Shown here piece by piece: positions 36,092-44,140 of a stretch of DNA of 53,420 nt (the stretch's first letter is position 1; every line of letters begins with the position of its first letter). The DNA is from Stenotrophomonas maltophilia (GTDB lineage: Bacteria; Pseudomonadota; Gammaproteobacteria; Xanthomonadales; Xanthomonadaceae). The notes below the pieces were generated by a model. The model saw only the letters and a program-made list of their open reading frames with translations, had not been told where the DNA came from and ran no database searches. Position numbers and translations under genes: made by a program. The stretch lies in contig NZ_RAVT01000005.1 of NCBI RefSeq assembly GCF_013464915.1, positions 44,031-97,450 on the forward strand, written 5' to 3'.

Positions 36092-39040
36092 ATGAAACTG
36101 CCCTGCTCCTCCCCTCGCCCTCTGGCCATTGCCCTGTGCCTGGCCCTGGCCACGCCCGCCCTGCTGCCGGCCGCTGCCCACGCGCAGGCGTCCACCGCAG
36201 CGGTGCGCTGGCAGATTGCACCTGGTCCGCTCGACCAGGCCCTGACCGCGTTCGGCCAGCAGTCGGGCCTGTCCATCGCTGCCGATGCCCGCCTGACCCG
36301 CGGCCGCCACAGCAAGGGCGTGCAGGCCACGCTCGGTACTGACGCCGCATTGGCGCAGCTGCTGGCCGGCACCGGCCTGACCTTCCAGCGCGATGACAGC
36401 GGCGTGGTGCTGCAACCCGCGCCAGCGGCTGAAGCCGGTGTGCGCCAGATCGGCACCCTGCGCGTGGCCGGCCAGGCCAGCGAAGGTGCATCGCCGTGGG
36501 GCCTGGCCGATGCCGATGCGGTCTACCGCGACAGCGGCTCGCGCGTGCACCTGGACCGCCAGCAGCTGGAGCGCTTCCGCGGCCAGTCGATCGGTGATGT
36601 GCTGGCCGGTGCGGTCGGCGTGCACACCGCTGACGTGCGCAACGGCGGTGCCCTGGACGTGAACATCCGTGGCCTTCAGGGCCAGAACCGGGTGCCGGTG
36701 ATCATCGACGGCGGCCAGCAGGCCATCGACGTGTACCGCGGCTATGCCGGCGTGCAGCAACGCAGCTACCTCGACCCGGACCTGATCAGTTCGGTCAGCA
36801 TCGAGAAGGGACCGAGCCTGGCCGCCAACGCTGCCAGTGCGATCGGTGGTGTGGTCTACATGGAAACGCTGAATGTCGATGACATTCTCGACGACGGCCA
36901 GGCCTGGGGCCTGCGTGTGCGTGGTGGCCTGGCCGACAACAGCATCGACCGCACCCGCACGTTCAAGCAGATCGCGCGCGGCAGCGACAACCGCAACAGC
37001 CTGCGTGATCCGCGCGACTGGAACGGCAGCGTGGCCTTCGCCCAGCGCGGCGAGGACTGGCAGCTGGTGGCCGCCTACGCGCGGCGCCGCCAGGGCAACT
37101 ACTTCGCTGGCAGCAACGGCGCCCACCGCTACGACGACCAGCACCTGTCCAGCGGTGGTACCGGCATGTCCAGCCAGGCGGTCTCGGACATGTACCACCC
37201 GGGCGATGAAGTGCTGAACACGCATACCGACAATGAATCGGCGCTGCTGAAATTCACCTGGACGCCCAACCCCGACCAGCGGCTTGAGCTGAGCCACCGT
37301 TACTTCAACTCCAGCTTCGGCGAGATCATGCCATCGGCGATCGGCCGCGTGGGCGAGTCCAACGAATGGGTGACCTATGTGGACAAGGCCAACACCATGT
37401 TCCAGTTCGAGCCCGGGAAAATGCGCCTCAACGCCACCTCGCTGCGCCACCGCTACCGCCCCGAAGCGCACCCCTGGCTGGACCTGAGCAGCACGCTGTG
37501 GTTCACCACCGCCACCAGCCGCATGTTCAACAGCAACATCGCCAACACGCCGCTGTTCAAGGACGTGCCCAACGACCAGATGCCGGACACGCTGGGCGAA
37601 ACCTATGGGCCGGGCCTGCAGTCGGACGTGAAAACCCGGCGCTGGGGCGTGGACAGCAGCAACACCACCCGCTTCAACAACAGCCTGGGCGACTGGACGC
37701 TGCGCTATGGCGCTGCGCTCCAGCATGAGGACACCGCACCGAATTCGCCGGTGCTGCCGGTGGACTACAACAACAACCGCTACCTGCGCTCCGGCACGCG
37801 CCGCGAAGCGAGCGTTGTCGCCTCGCTGCAATGGCAGCCGTGGGACTGGCTGTCGCTGACCGCCGGCGGCCGCTTCATCGACTACCGCACCCGTGACCGC
37901 AACCGCGTGGCCTTCGTCAGTGAATCGCGCGACCTGCGCTACACCTTCGCGCGCCTCAGCAAGGGCGGCCAGCTGCTGCCGGGCTGGTACAAGGAGTGGT
38001 ACCCGGATGCACAGGGCAACTACACCTACGACTCGCTGCGGGCCACGCCCTACGGCGACAGCACGCTGGGCCAGAGCTACGACTTCGATGGCTTCATTCC
38101 CGACCCGCGCGGCGCCAACGGTTTCTACACCAAGCAGGTTCCTACCGCATGGGGCTACAAGCCGGCGATCCGCCGTTCCGGCCACGGCTTCGCACCCTAT
38201 GCCGAGGCTCGCTTCAACCTCGACCAGGACATGTTCTTCTACGTGAAGTACGCGCAGGGCTGGAAGATGCCCAGCCTGTTCGAGTCGACGCTGGGCAACA
38301 GCACCTCGGCGCCGGTGGCCGACCTCAAGCCGGAGAAGAACCGTTCCTGGGACATCGGCTTCAGCCTGCTCAAGCAGGACCTGTGGCGCGACGGCGACCG
38401 CCTGGCGTTCAAGGTGGCCTGGTTCAAGAACGATATCGACAACGCGATCACCCGCCGCTTCGACTCCAGCAACTGGGCGTTCTACGTCGACAACGTGGAC
38501 AACTACACGGTGTCCGGCTACGAGCTGCAGTCCGGCTATGACGCCGGCATCGCCTACCTGGACCTGTCGGCGAGCTACTACCAGCGCGCGCGCACCTGCG
38601 ACGCGGCCACCGCCAAGCGCCTGCGCGAAGACCCCTATGCGAAGTGGAGCAAGCTGGACACCACGCCGGACTGCGTGGACGGCGGCTTCGGTACTTCGTT
38701 CGTCAACGCACAGAATCCGCCGAAGTACTCGATCCACAGCACGCTGGGCTTCCGCCTGTTCGACAAGCGGCTGGATACCGGCATCCGCCGCACCTACAAC
38801 AGCGGCCCCACCCACGAACTGGACAAGCCCTGGAACACCACCGGCTCGACCGGGTTGCAGAACATCTATCTGCCCACCGCGATCTACGACTTCTACGCGC
38901 GCTGGCAGTTCACCCCGAAGGCCGAGGTGGAACTGGTGGTCAGCAACCTGCGCAACACCTACTACATGGACACGCTGGCGATGAGCCTGATGCCCGGCCC
39001 GGGCCGTACCACGCGGCTGAACTTCACCGCACGCTTCTGA
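36092..39040 (+). CDS. Signal-transducing TonB receptor, heme/hemophore (HasR-like)
   Basis: A 982-residue outer-membrane receptor. A signal peptide (to about 32) is followed by an STN signalling domain (about 38-110; FQIAPGPLDQALTAFGQQSGLSIAADARLT pattern), a plug (about 150-265; DVNIRGLQGQNRVPVIIDGGQQAIDVYRGY) and a barrel ending LNFTARF. The PSLFESTLGN segment and the C-terminal SLMPGPGRTTRLNF resemble the hemoglobin/heme receptor family. With the upstream sigma and anti-sigma genes this is a complete cell-surface signalling module. Heme or hemophore as ligand is the best guess, but no hemophore, heme oxygenase or ABC gene is beside it. Confidence 0.87.
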   Translation: MKLPCSSPRPLAIALCLALATPALLPAAAHAQASTAAVRWQIAPGPLDQALTAFGQQSGLSIAADARLTRGRHSKGVQATLGTDAALAQLLAGTGLTFQRDDSGVVLQPAPAAEAGVRQIGTLRVAGQASEGASPWGLADADAVYRDSGSRVHLDRQQLERFRGQSIGDVLAGAVGVHTADVRNGGALDVNIRGLQGQNRVPVIIDGGQQAIDVYRGYAGVQQRSYLDPDLISSVSIEKGPSLAANAASAIGGVVYMETLNVDDILDDGQAWGLRVRGGLADNSIDRTRTFKQIARGSDNRNSLRDPRDWNGSVAFAQRGEDWQLVAAYARRRQGNYFAGSNGAHRYDDQHLSSGGTGMSSQAVSDMYHPGDEVLNTHTDNESALLKFTWTPNPDQRLELSHRYFNSSFGEIMPSAIGRVGESNEWVTYVDKANTMFQFEPGKMRLNATSLRHRYRPEAHPWLDLSSTLWFTTATSRMFNSNIANTPLFKDVPNDQMPDTLGETYGPGLQSDVKTRRWGVDSSNTTRFNNSLGDWTLRYGAALQHEDTAPNSPVLPVDYNNNRYLRSGTRREASVVASLQWQPWDWLSLTAGGRFIDYRTRDRNRVAFVSESRDLRYTFARLSKGGQLLPGWYKEWYPDAQGNYTYDSLRATPYGDSTLGQSYDFDGFIPDPRGANGFYTKQVPTAWGYKPAIRRSGHGFAPYAEARFNLDQDMFFYVKYAQGWKMPSLFESTLGNSTSAPVADLKPEKNRSWDIGFSLLKQDLWRDGDRLAFKVAWFKNDIDNAITRRFDSSNWAFYVDNVDNYTVSGYELQSGYDAGIAYLDLSASYYQRARTCDAATAKRLREDPYAKWSKLDTTPDCVDGGFGTSFVNAQNPPKYSIHSTLGFRLFDKRLDTGIRRTYNSGPTHELDKPWNTTGSTGLQNIYLPTAIYDFYARWQFTPKAEVELVVSNLRNTYYMDTLAMSLMPGPGRTTRLNFTARF

Positions 39041-39057
39041 CCGCTGCAGAAACCGCA

Positions 39058-39086
39058 ACGCCCCGGGGAGATCATCCCCGGGGCGT
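39058..39086. terminator. Perfect-stem hairpin terminator
   Basis: ACGCCCCGGGGA (39058-39069) pairs fully with TCCCCGGGGCGT (39075-39086) across a 5-base loop. It follows the receptor stop by 17 bases and precedes convergent mdtI. There is no U-tract, so termination may need Rho or only 3' end protection. Confidence 0.65.
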
Positions 39087-39114
39087 CTGCATGCGGCGGC
39101 TCACGCGCTGACAG

Positions 39115-39173
39115 GTGCCAACCTGGGCTGGCACCGCGACTCAGCACCGGTAGGTGCCAACCTTGGTTGGCAC
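39115..39173. repeat. Tandem direct pair of GTGCCAACC-type palindromes
   Basis: GTGCCAACCTGGGCTGGCAC (39115-39134) and GTGCCAACCTTGGTTGGCAC (39154-39173, preceded by GTAG... starting at 39150) are two same-orientation hairpins. They belong to the same GTAG repeat superfamily as the others but with a different stem. Confidence 0.75.
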
Positions 39174-39182
39174 AGCGACGCG

Positions 39183-39506
39183 CTACTTCGCAGTACTCAG
39201 CAGCAGCACCGCAACAGTGACCAGACCGATACCGACCCAACCGATCGGGCGCAGGCGGTTGCCGAACAGCAGACGGCCGCAGGTGGCGGTACCGATCACG
39301 CCGATCGCACCCCACATCGCATAGGCCGTGGCCAGGTCCATGTAGCGCACCGCCTGGCCCAGCAGGGCGAAGGCGATCCAGACCATGACGATCGCGCCGA
39401 CACCCCAGCGCCAGCGGTGGAAGCCTTCCGACTTGGCCACCATCATGTTGGCGGCGACGTCGATCAGCGCAGAACAGATCACGAAAAACAGGGCCAGGGT
39501 ATTCAT
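39183..39506 (-). CDS. mdtI: SMR-family exporter subunit MdtI
   Basis: A 107-residue protein with four membrane segments and the SMR features VICSALIDVAANMMVAKSEGF and DLATAYAMWGAIGVIGTATCGRLLFG, close to E. coli MdtI. As a heterodimer with MdtJ it would export spermidine or other cations in exchange for protons. The ATG at 39506 overlaps the mdtJ stop as TGATG, so the subunits are made in step. Confidence 0.85.
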   Translation of the reverse strand: MNTLALFFVICSALIDVAANMMVAKSEGFHRWRWGVGAIVMVWIAFALLGQAVRYMDLATAYAMWGAIGVIGTATCGRLLFGNRLRPIGWVGIGLVTVAVLLLSTAK

Positions 39507-39859
39507 CAGTGCGCCTCCCCGAGGGTGACACAGACGATGCCGACCACCGCCAGCACCAGACCGGCCAACTGCTGCAACGACAGGCTCTCGCCGAACACGG
39601 TGAGGCCGACCACGGTCAGCAGGGTCAGGCCCAGGCCCTCCCACACCGCATAGGCCACGCCCACCGCGATGCGGCGCACCGACAGGGCCAGGAAGTAATA
39701 GGACAGCGCCAACGCGCCGGCCATGACCAGGTAGCCGGTCCAGCCGCCGTCGCGGGCGGCATGGGCCATGAACGAGGTGCCGACCACTTCGGCAACGATC
39801 GCCACGGTCAGGCAGGCCCAGGCGGCCAGCGCGCCACGGGCGGGAACAGTACGGGACAT
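39506..39859 (-). CDS. mdtJ: SMR-family exporter subunit MdtJ
   Basis: A 117-residue four-helix protein: LTVAIVAEVVGTSFMAHA (with the membrane Glu of SMR proteins), LSYYFLALSVRRIAVGVAYAVWEGLGLTLLTVVGLTVFGESLSLQQLAG. The ALSVRRIAVGVAYAVWEG stretch matches E. coli MdtJ closely. It acts with MdtI. The ATG at 39859 lies behind AGGAGTTTCAC, a good ribosome-binding site. Divergent from a LysR regulator, which may control the pair. Confidence 0.86.
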   Translation of the reverse strand: MSRTVPARGALAAWACLTVAIVAEVVGTSFMAHAARDGGWTGYLVMAGALALSYYFLALSVRRIAVGVAYAVWEGLGLTLLTVVGLTVFGESLSLQQLAGLVLAVVGIVCVTLGEAH

Positions 39860-40019
39860 GTGAAACTCCTTGCGGGACGGGGACCACGCCGCCTCATCAA
39901 TGGGTCCACGCCGTGCGTGGAGGGTCCGGAACGCCCCGCAGACGGGGGCGACGGAAGCCAGTATCATCGTCTTTTACGGTGGTATCAAAATGGATTCGAT
40001 CGACAGGAGCGATGGATCA

Positions 40020-40871
40020 ATGCCCTACTCCCCTGAATCCCTGCAGGCCTTCGTGGAAGCTGCCGCGCTGGGCTCGTTCTCGGCGGCGGCACGGCGGTTG
40101 CGCAAGACCCAATCGACGGTCAGTACCGCCATCGCCCACCTGGAGGCCGATCTGGGCGTGAGCCTGTTCGATCGCAGTGGGCGCTACCCGCAACTGACCG
40201 AGGCCGGGCGCCAGGTACTGGGCCACGCGCAGGAGATCCTTGCCGCCGATGCCCGCCTGCAGCAGTTGAGCGTGCGCCTGGCCGCACCGGTCGAGTCGCG
40301 CCTGACCGTGGTGTTTTCCGACGTCTACCAGCTCGATCCCGAGCAACGGATTCTGCAGCGCTTCGCCGAGACGTTCCCGGAGACCGAACTGGAATGGCTG
40401 GATGCCGAAGGCAATGACGTACTGGAGCTTGTCGGCAGTGGTCGCGCCGCGCTCGGTCTGCTGCCGCGGCAGGAGCACTATCCGGATGAACTGGTGGCAC
40501 GGCCGCTGGCGCACCACAGCGAACTGTCGGTGTACGTGGCGCGCGAACATCCGCTGGCCAGTGCCGGCCGTCGCGCCGCCACACAGCTGGCGCGGCATCG
40601 GCAGGTGCGCCTGAGCGCGGAAGTCGATCAATCCCGCGTGGTCACCGGCCTGGCCTGGACCGCCACCGACTATCTGATGGTGATGGAGATGGCCGAGGAC
40701 GGCATCGGCTGGGCCGAACTGCCACGGGCACTGGTGCAGCGCTACGACCGTGGGCGGCTGGTGGAACTGGTGCTGCCCGGCTGGCCGCGGCGCATCCACA
40801 GCGACCTGCTGTGGCGCCGCGATACGCCGCCGGGCCCAGCCGCACTCTGGTGGGCTGACGCGTTGGGGTGA
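40020..40871 (+). CDS. LysR-family transcriptional regulator
   Basis: A 283-residue LysR-type regulator: N-terminal helix-turn-helix SLQAFVEAAALGSFSAAARRLRKTQSTVSTAIAHLEADLGVSLFDR and an effector domain beginning SRLTVVFSDVY. AGGAG at 40005-40009 supports the ATG at 40020; an ATG at 39990 would add ten residues. It is divergent from mdtJ-mdtI, so regulation of that exporter is plausible. GTATCA is directly repeated 21 bases apart at 39961 and 39982. Confidence 0.87.
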   Translation: MPYSPESLQAFVEAAALGSFSAAARRLRKTQSTVSTAIAHLEADLGVSLFDRSGRYPQLTEAGRQVLGHAQEILAADARLQQLSVRLAAPVESRLTVVFSDVYQLDPEQRILQRFAETFPETELEWLDAEGNDVLELVGSGRAALGLLPRQEHYPDELVARPLAHHSELSVYVAREHPLASAGRRAATQLARHRQVRLSAEVDQSRVVTGLAWTATDYLMVMEMAEDGIGWAELPRALVQRYDRGRLVELVLPGWPRRIHSDLLWRRDTPPGPAALWWADALG

Positions 40872-40872
40872 G

Positions 40873-40936
40873 GTGGTGCCGGCCGCTGGCCGGCAATCTC
40901 ATTGACCCGTGGCTGCCGGCCAGCGGCCGGCACTAC
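40873..40936. repeat. Inverted pair of GTAG palindromic repeats
   Basis: GTGGTGCCGGCCGCTGGCC then GGCA (40873-40895) faces TGCCGGCCAGCGGCCGGCAC then TAC (40914-40936). Same sequence family and arrangement as the pair upstream of sodA. Between convergent genes. Confidence 0.86.
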
Positions 40937-40944
40937 CGGACCGA

Positions 40945-41865
40945 TCAGCGATGGGCGAGCGCGTAATCCAGCGCCGAGCACACCGCTGCGACCTGGGCGT
41001 CGTTGCACTGCTGCGGGGTGGCGCGCGGGCTGTCCGGGTAGACCTCGGTGGTGGTGGTGTAGGTCGCACCGGTGATACCGGCACACAGGCCCAGCTTCAC
41101 CAGCGGGTACTCGATCACGCCGTGAGCGACCACCGGCGATCCGATGATCTCGCCCTTGTCGTCGGCCGGGGCGATGTGGGTGACCTTCTCCACCTCGGCA
41201 ATCACCGCCTGCTGGAAGGCCGGTTGTGGGTTCCCGCTGTCATCCACCAGATAGAAGCCATCCGGAATCAGACCCGGTTCGAACGGCTTGCCGTCGCGCG
41301 CCGCCAGCGCCGGGCGGAACTCGCTCTCGTCGCTGTCGGTGGTTTCGTGCAGATCGATGTGCAGCACGAACTGGCCCTTGTAAGGCGCGATCAGCTCGAT
41401 GACGGCGGTCGATTCACGCGCCGGGCCATCGCTGCGGAAATTGCGGTTCGGATCGATCGCATCGAAGTTCCAGCGGTTGATGCGCTCGAATCCCCACGGG
41501 TTCACGCACGGCGCCACCAGCAGATTGGCCTTGCCGGCATAGTCGGCGGCATGCTTCTCAAGGAACTCCAGCGCGCCCATCACGCCGCTGGTTTCGTAGC
41601 CGTGCACACCGCCGGTGACCAGCGCGGCCGGCAACGCCGGGTTCCAGTCGCGACTGCGCAGGGCAAACAGGGTGTAGGTCTCGCCAGCGTAGTCGAGCTG
41701 CCCATAGGCCACCTTGTCGAAGCGCGAGGCCAGCGCCTCGATGCGTGGCAGCACCTCCTCATCGTAGCGACGCAGGCGCTGCTGGCGACCGCGCCACGCC
41801 TCCCGTTCCGCCGCTCCCCACGGCTGGCCAGGGGTTCCGACGGGGTAGAAGGCGGCTTGGGACAT
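40945..41865 (-). CDS. M14-family zinc metallocarboxypeptidase
   Basis: A 306-residue cytoplasmic-looking carboxypeptidase of the M14 family. The zinc ligands are in GGVHGYETSG (His-x-x-Glu) and HIDLHETTD (third His). A basic substrate-binding region is RINRWNFDAIDPNRNFR, and the catalytic Glu is probably in TTTEVYPDSPR near the C-terminus. Relatives cleave C-terminal residues or murein peptides; the substrate is unknown here. The start at 41865 (MSQAAFYPVG) is preferred to one nine codons earlier. No signal peptide. Confidence 0.87.
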   Translation of the reverse strand: MSQAAFYPVGTPGQPWGAAEREAWRGRQQRLRRYDEEVLPRIEALASRFDKVAYGQLDYAGETYTLFALRSRDWNPALPAALVTGGVHGYETSGVMGALEFLEKHAADYAGKANLLVAPCVNPWGFERINRWNFDAIDPNRNFRSDGPARESTAVIELIAPYKGQFVLHIDLHETTDSDESEFRPALAARDGKPFEPGLIPDGFYLVDDSGNPQPAFQQAVIAEVEKVTHIAPADDKGEIIGSPVVAHGVIEYPLVKLGLCAGITGATYTTTTEVYPDSPRATPQQCNDAQVAAVCSALDYALAHR

Positions 41866-41950
41866 GGCGGATCTCAGCGAGTCAGGAAGCAATCTCCCAC
41901 TCTACCACCGGGGCATCAGCGTGAACCGGCGGCGCATTCCATTGGCGAAT

Positions 41951-41973
41951 GGAATCAGCAATAATTCTCATTT
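41951..41973 (+). promoter_or_regulatory. Fur-like box upstream of the fecA-like gene
   Basis: GGAATCAGCAATAATTCTCATTT region, AT-rich and similar to the right half of the box at 34535. It ends 23 bases before the start codon. An apparent earlier ATG of the receptor frame (41949) lies at its edge, arguing for the later start. Confidence 0.68.
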
Positions 41974-41996
41974 ACCACCTTCCACAGCCCGCACCG

Positions 41997-44078
41997 ATGC
42001 CCATTCCCGCCCTGCAACCGGCCCGCCTGCCGCTGGCCGCCGCCCTTGTCCTGTGCCTGCTCCCTGCCGCCACCGCCTTCGCCCAGGACGGCGCCACCAC
42101 GCTGGACAGCATCCAGGTCTCCGGCAGCTGGCTGGGCACCGGCCTGCATGACAGCGTGAAGAGCTTCGCTGGCGCGCGTACCGTGGTCGACCGCCAGCGC
42201 ATCGAGGCCAGCGGCGCGGCCAGCATCGGCGATGCCATGCGCCGCATCCCCGGCGTGCAGGTCACCGACAACTCCGGCACCGCCGGCAGTTCGGTGTCGC
42301 TGAACATCGGCGTGCGTGGCCTGACCGGCCGCTACTCGCCACGCTCGACCGTGCTGCTCGATGGCGTGCCGCTGGCGGTGGCGCCGTATGGCCAGCCGCA
42401 GCTGTCGTTCGCACCGACCAGCCTGTCCAACATCGAGTCGATCGACGTGGTGCGCGGCGGCGGCGCGGTGCGCTACGGGCCGCAGAACGTGGGCGGCATC
42501 ATCAACTTCAGCACCCGCGCCATTCCCACCGGGGCCGGCCTGCACGGCGAAGCGGGCGTGCGCTACACCGCCTACGACCATGGCGGTGGTGACAGCACCC
42601 AGTACAACGCCTTCCTCGGCGGCACCGGCGACAACGGGCTGGGTGCCGCCCTGCTCTACTCGGGCCAGGATGGCCGCGGCTGGCGCCAGGGCAGCGATGA
42701 CCGTTTCAACGATCTCGCGCTGAAGTTCGCCTACGCCATCGACGAACAGCAGGAGCTGCGCGCCAAGCTGTCGTACTACGACGTGCGCTCGCTGACGCCG
42801 GGCGGCCTGACCCGCGCGCAGTACGAGGCCGATGCGTTCCAGAACACCCGGCCGACCGATTTCTGGAAGGGCCATCGCACCGGCATCGACCTGGGCTACA
42901 CCAACACACTGTCGGCCAACAGCGAGTTCGAGGTGCTGGCCTATTACAACGAAAGCACCCGCGCCAGCTCGCTGATCAACGCCGCCAATACCCAGTTGAC
43001 CGTGCAGCCGCGCGACTACCGCGTGCTTGGCATCGAGCCGCGCTATACCCAGCGCCTGCACTGGGGCAGCACCGTGCATGACATCACCGCCGGCTACCGC
43101 TTCCTGCGCGAGCGCGGCAACGACCGCAGCTACACCGTCACCCGCCGCACCGGCGCGGCCAGTGCCACCACCCGCTTCGACAACGCCACCGATGCGCATG
43201 CCTTCTACATCGACGATCGCATCGCCATCGGCCAGTGGCGCATCACGCCCGGTGTGCGCATGGAGTGGATCGACATGGACCGCCGCCAGGCCGGTGGCAC
43301 GGCAACCTTCAGCAGCCGCAACGACAAGGCCCTGCCCTCGATCAACGTCGCCTACCTGCTGACTCCGCAGCTGACCGTGTTCGGCAACTACACCACCTCG
43401 TTCGGACCGGTGCAGAACATCCAGCTCAATTCGCAGACCGCCAGCAACCCGCTGAACCCGGAAGTGGCCAGGACCACCGAGCTGGGTGCGCGCTGGCAGG
43501 ACGGCGCACTGCGCGCGGAATTGACCGTGTTCAAGATGCGCTTCGACAACCAGATCCTGCAGGTGCCGGGCATCACCCCGCCCACCTTCCAGAACATCGG
43601 TGCCACCGACCACAAGGGCGTGGAGAGCGCACTGGAGTACCACTTCACCGATGACAGCGCACTGGCCGGCCTGGAGCTGTATGCCAACTACACCTGGACC
43701 AAGGCGATCCAGCAGTCCGGCGACAACCGCGGCCTGGACGTGCCGTTCTACTCGCGCGACACCGACAGCATCGGCGCCCGATACGCGCTGGCCGGCTGGA
43801 CCTTCAACGTCTCCAGCACCCACCAGAGCGGCCAGTTCTCCGACGCCGCCAACACCTGGGCCGAGAGCGCCGATGCGCGCGTGGGCCGCGTGCCGGGCGT
43901 ACGCCTGTGGAATGCCCAGGTGGCCTGGCAGGTGCCGGGACTGGGTGACAGCGAGATCGCGCTGGGTGTGAACAACCTGGCCGACAAGCGCTGGTACACC
44001 CGCAACGTCGATGGCAACGCCGGCCGCATGGTGGCCGCACCGCGCACCTTCTACGTGCAGGGCCGCTACCGCTTCTGA
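41997..44078 (+). CDS. fecA: TonB-dependent receptor, ferric dicitrate (FecA) type
   Basis: A 693-residue outer-membrane receptor: signal peptide (LPLAAALVLCLLPAATAFAQ), TonB-box-like LDSIQVSGSW, plug (about 40-165) with IGVRGLTGRYSPRSTVLLDGVPLAVAPYGQPQLSF, and a barrel ending QGRYRF. That plug stretch is diagnostic of the FecA group. Unlike E. coli FecA it has no N-terminal STN domain, so it should transport without signalling, in keeping with the absence of fecIR beside it and the presence of a direct Fur-like box. Ferric citrate as substrate is inferred from family. Confidence 0.85.
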   Translation: MPIPALQPARLPLAAALVLCLLPAATAFAQDGATTLDSIQVSGSWLGTGLHDSVKSFAGARTVVDRQRIEASGAASIGDAMRRIPGVQVTDNSGTAGSSVSLNIGVRGLTGRYSPRSTVLLDGVPLAVAPYGQPQLSFAPTSLSNIESIDVVRGGGAVRYGPQNVGGIINFSTRAIPTGAGLHGEAGVRYTAYDHGGGDSTQYNAFLGGTGDNGLGAALLYSGQDGRGWRQGSDDRFNDLALKFAYAIDEQQELRAKLSYYDVRSLTPGGLTRAQYEADAFQNTRPTDFWKGHRTGIDLGYTNTLSANSEFEVLAYYNESTRASSLINAANTQLTVQPRDYRVLGIEPRYTQRLHWGSTVHDITAGYRFLRERGNDRSYTVTRRTGAASATTRFDNATDAHAFYIDDRIAIGQWRITPGVRMEWIDMDRRQAGGTATFSSRNDKALPSINVAYLLTPQLTVFGNYTTSFGPVQNIQLNSQTASNPLNPEVARTTELGARWQDGALRAELTVFKMRFDNQILQVPGITPPTFQNIGATDHKGVESALEYHFTDDSALAGLELYANYTWTKAIQQSGDNRGLDVPFYSRDTDSIGARYALAGWTFNVSSTHQSGQFSDAANTWAESADARVGRVPGVRLWNAQVAWQVPGLGDSEIALGVNNLADKRWYTRNVDGNAGRMVAAPRTFYVQGRYRF

Positions 44079-44115
44079 GCCGGTAGCCGCCCGATGCGGT
44101 GACGGTGGCGCTCAC

Positions 44116-44140
44116 GGTGGCGGCGTATCATGCCGCCACC
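44116..44140. promoter_or_regulatory. Perfect hairpin ending at the ClC start codon
   Basis: GGTGGCGGC (44116-44124) and GCCGCCACC (44132-44140) pair perfectly around GTATCAT. The right arm abuts the ATG at 44141 and occupies the ribosome-binding position. It may restrict translation or mark an alternative start upstream. Confidence 0.5.

Noticed and set aside
36047-39058. A 1003-codon minus-strand open frame antisense to the STN-type receptor
   Set aside because: Low-complexity His/Val/Gln-rich product, no start signal, and the plus-strand receptor is complete.
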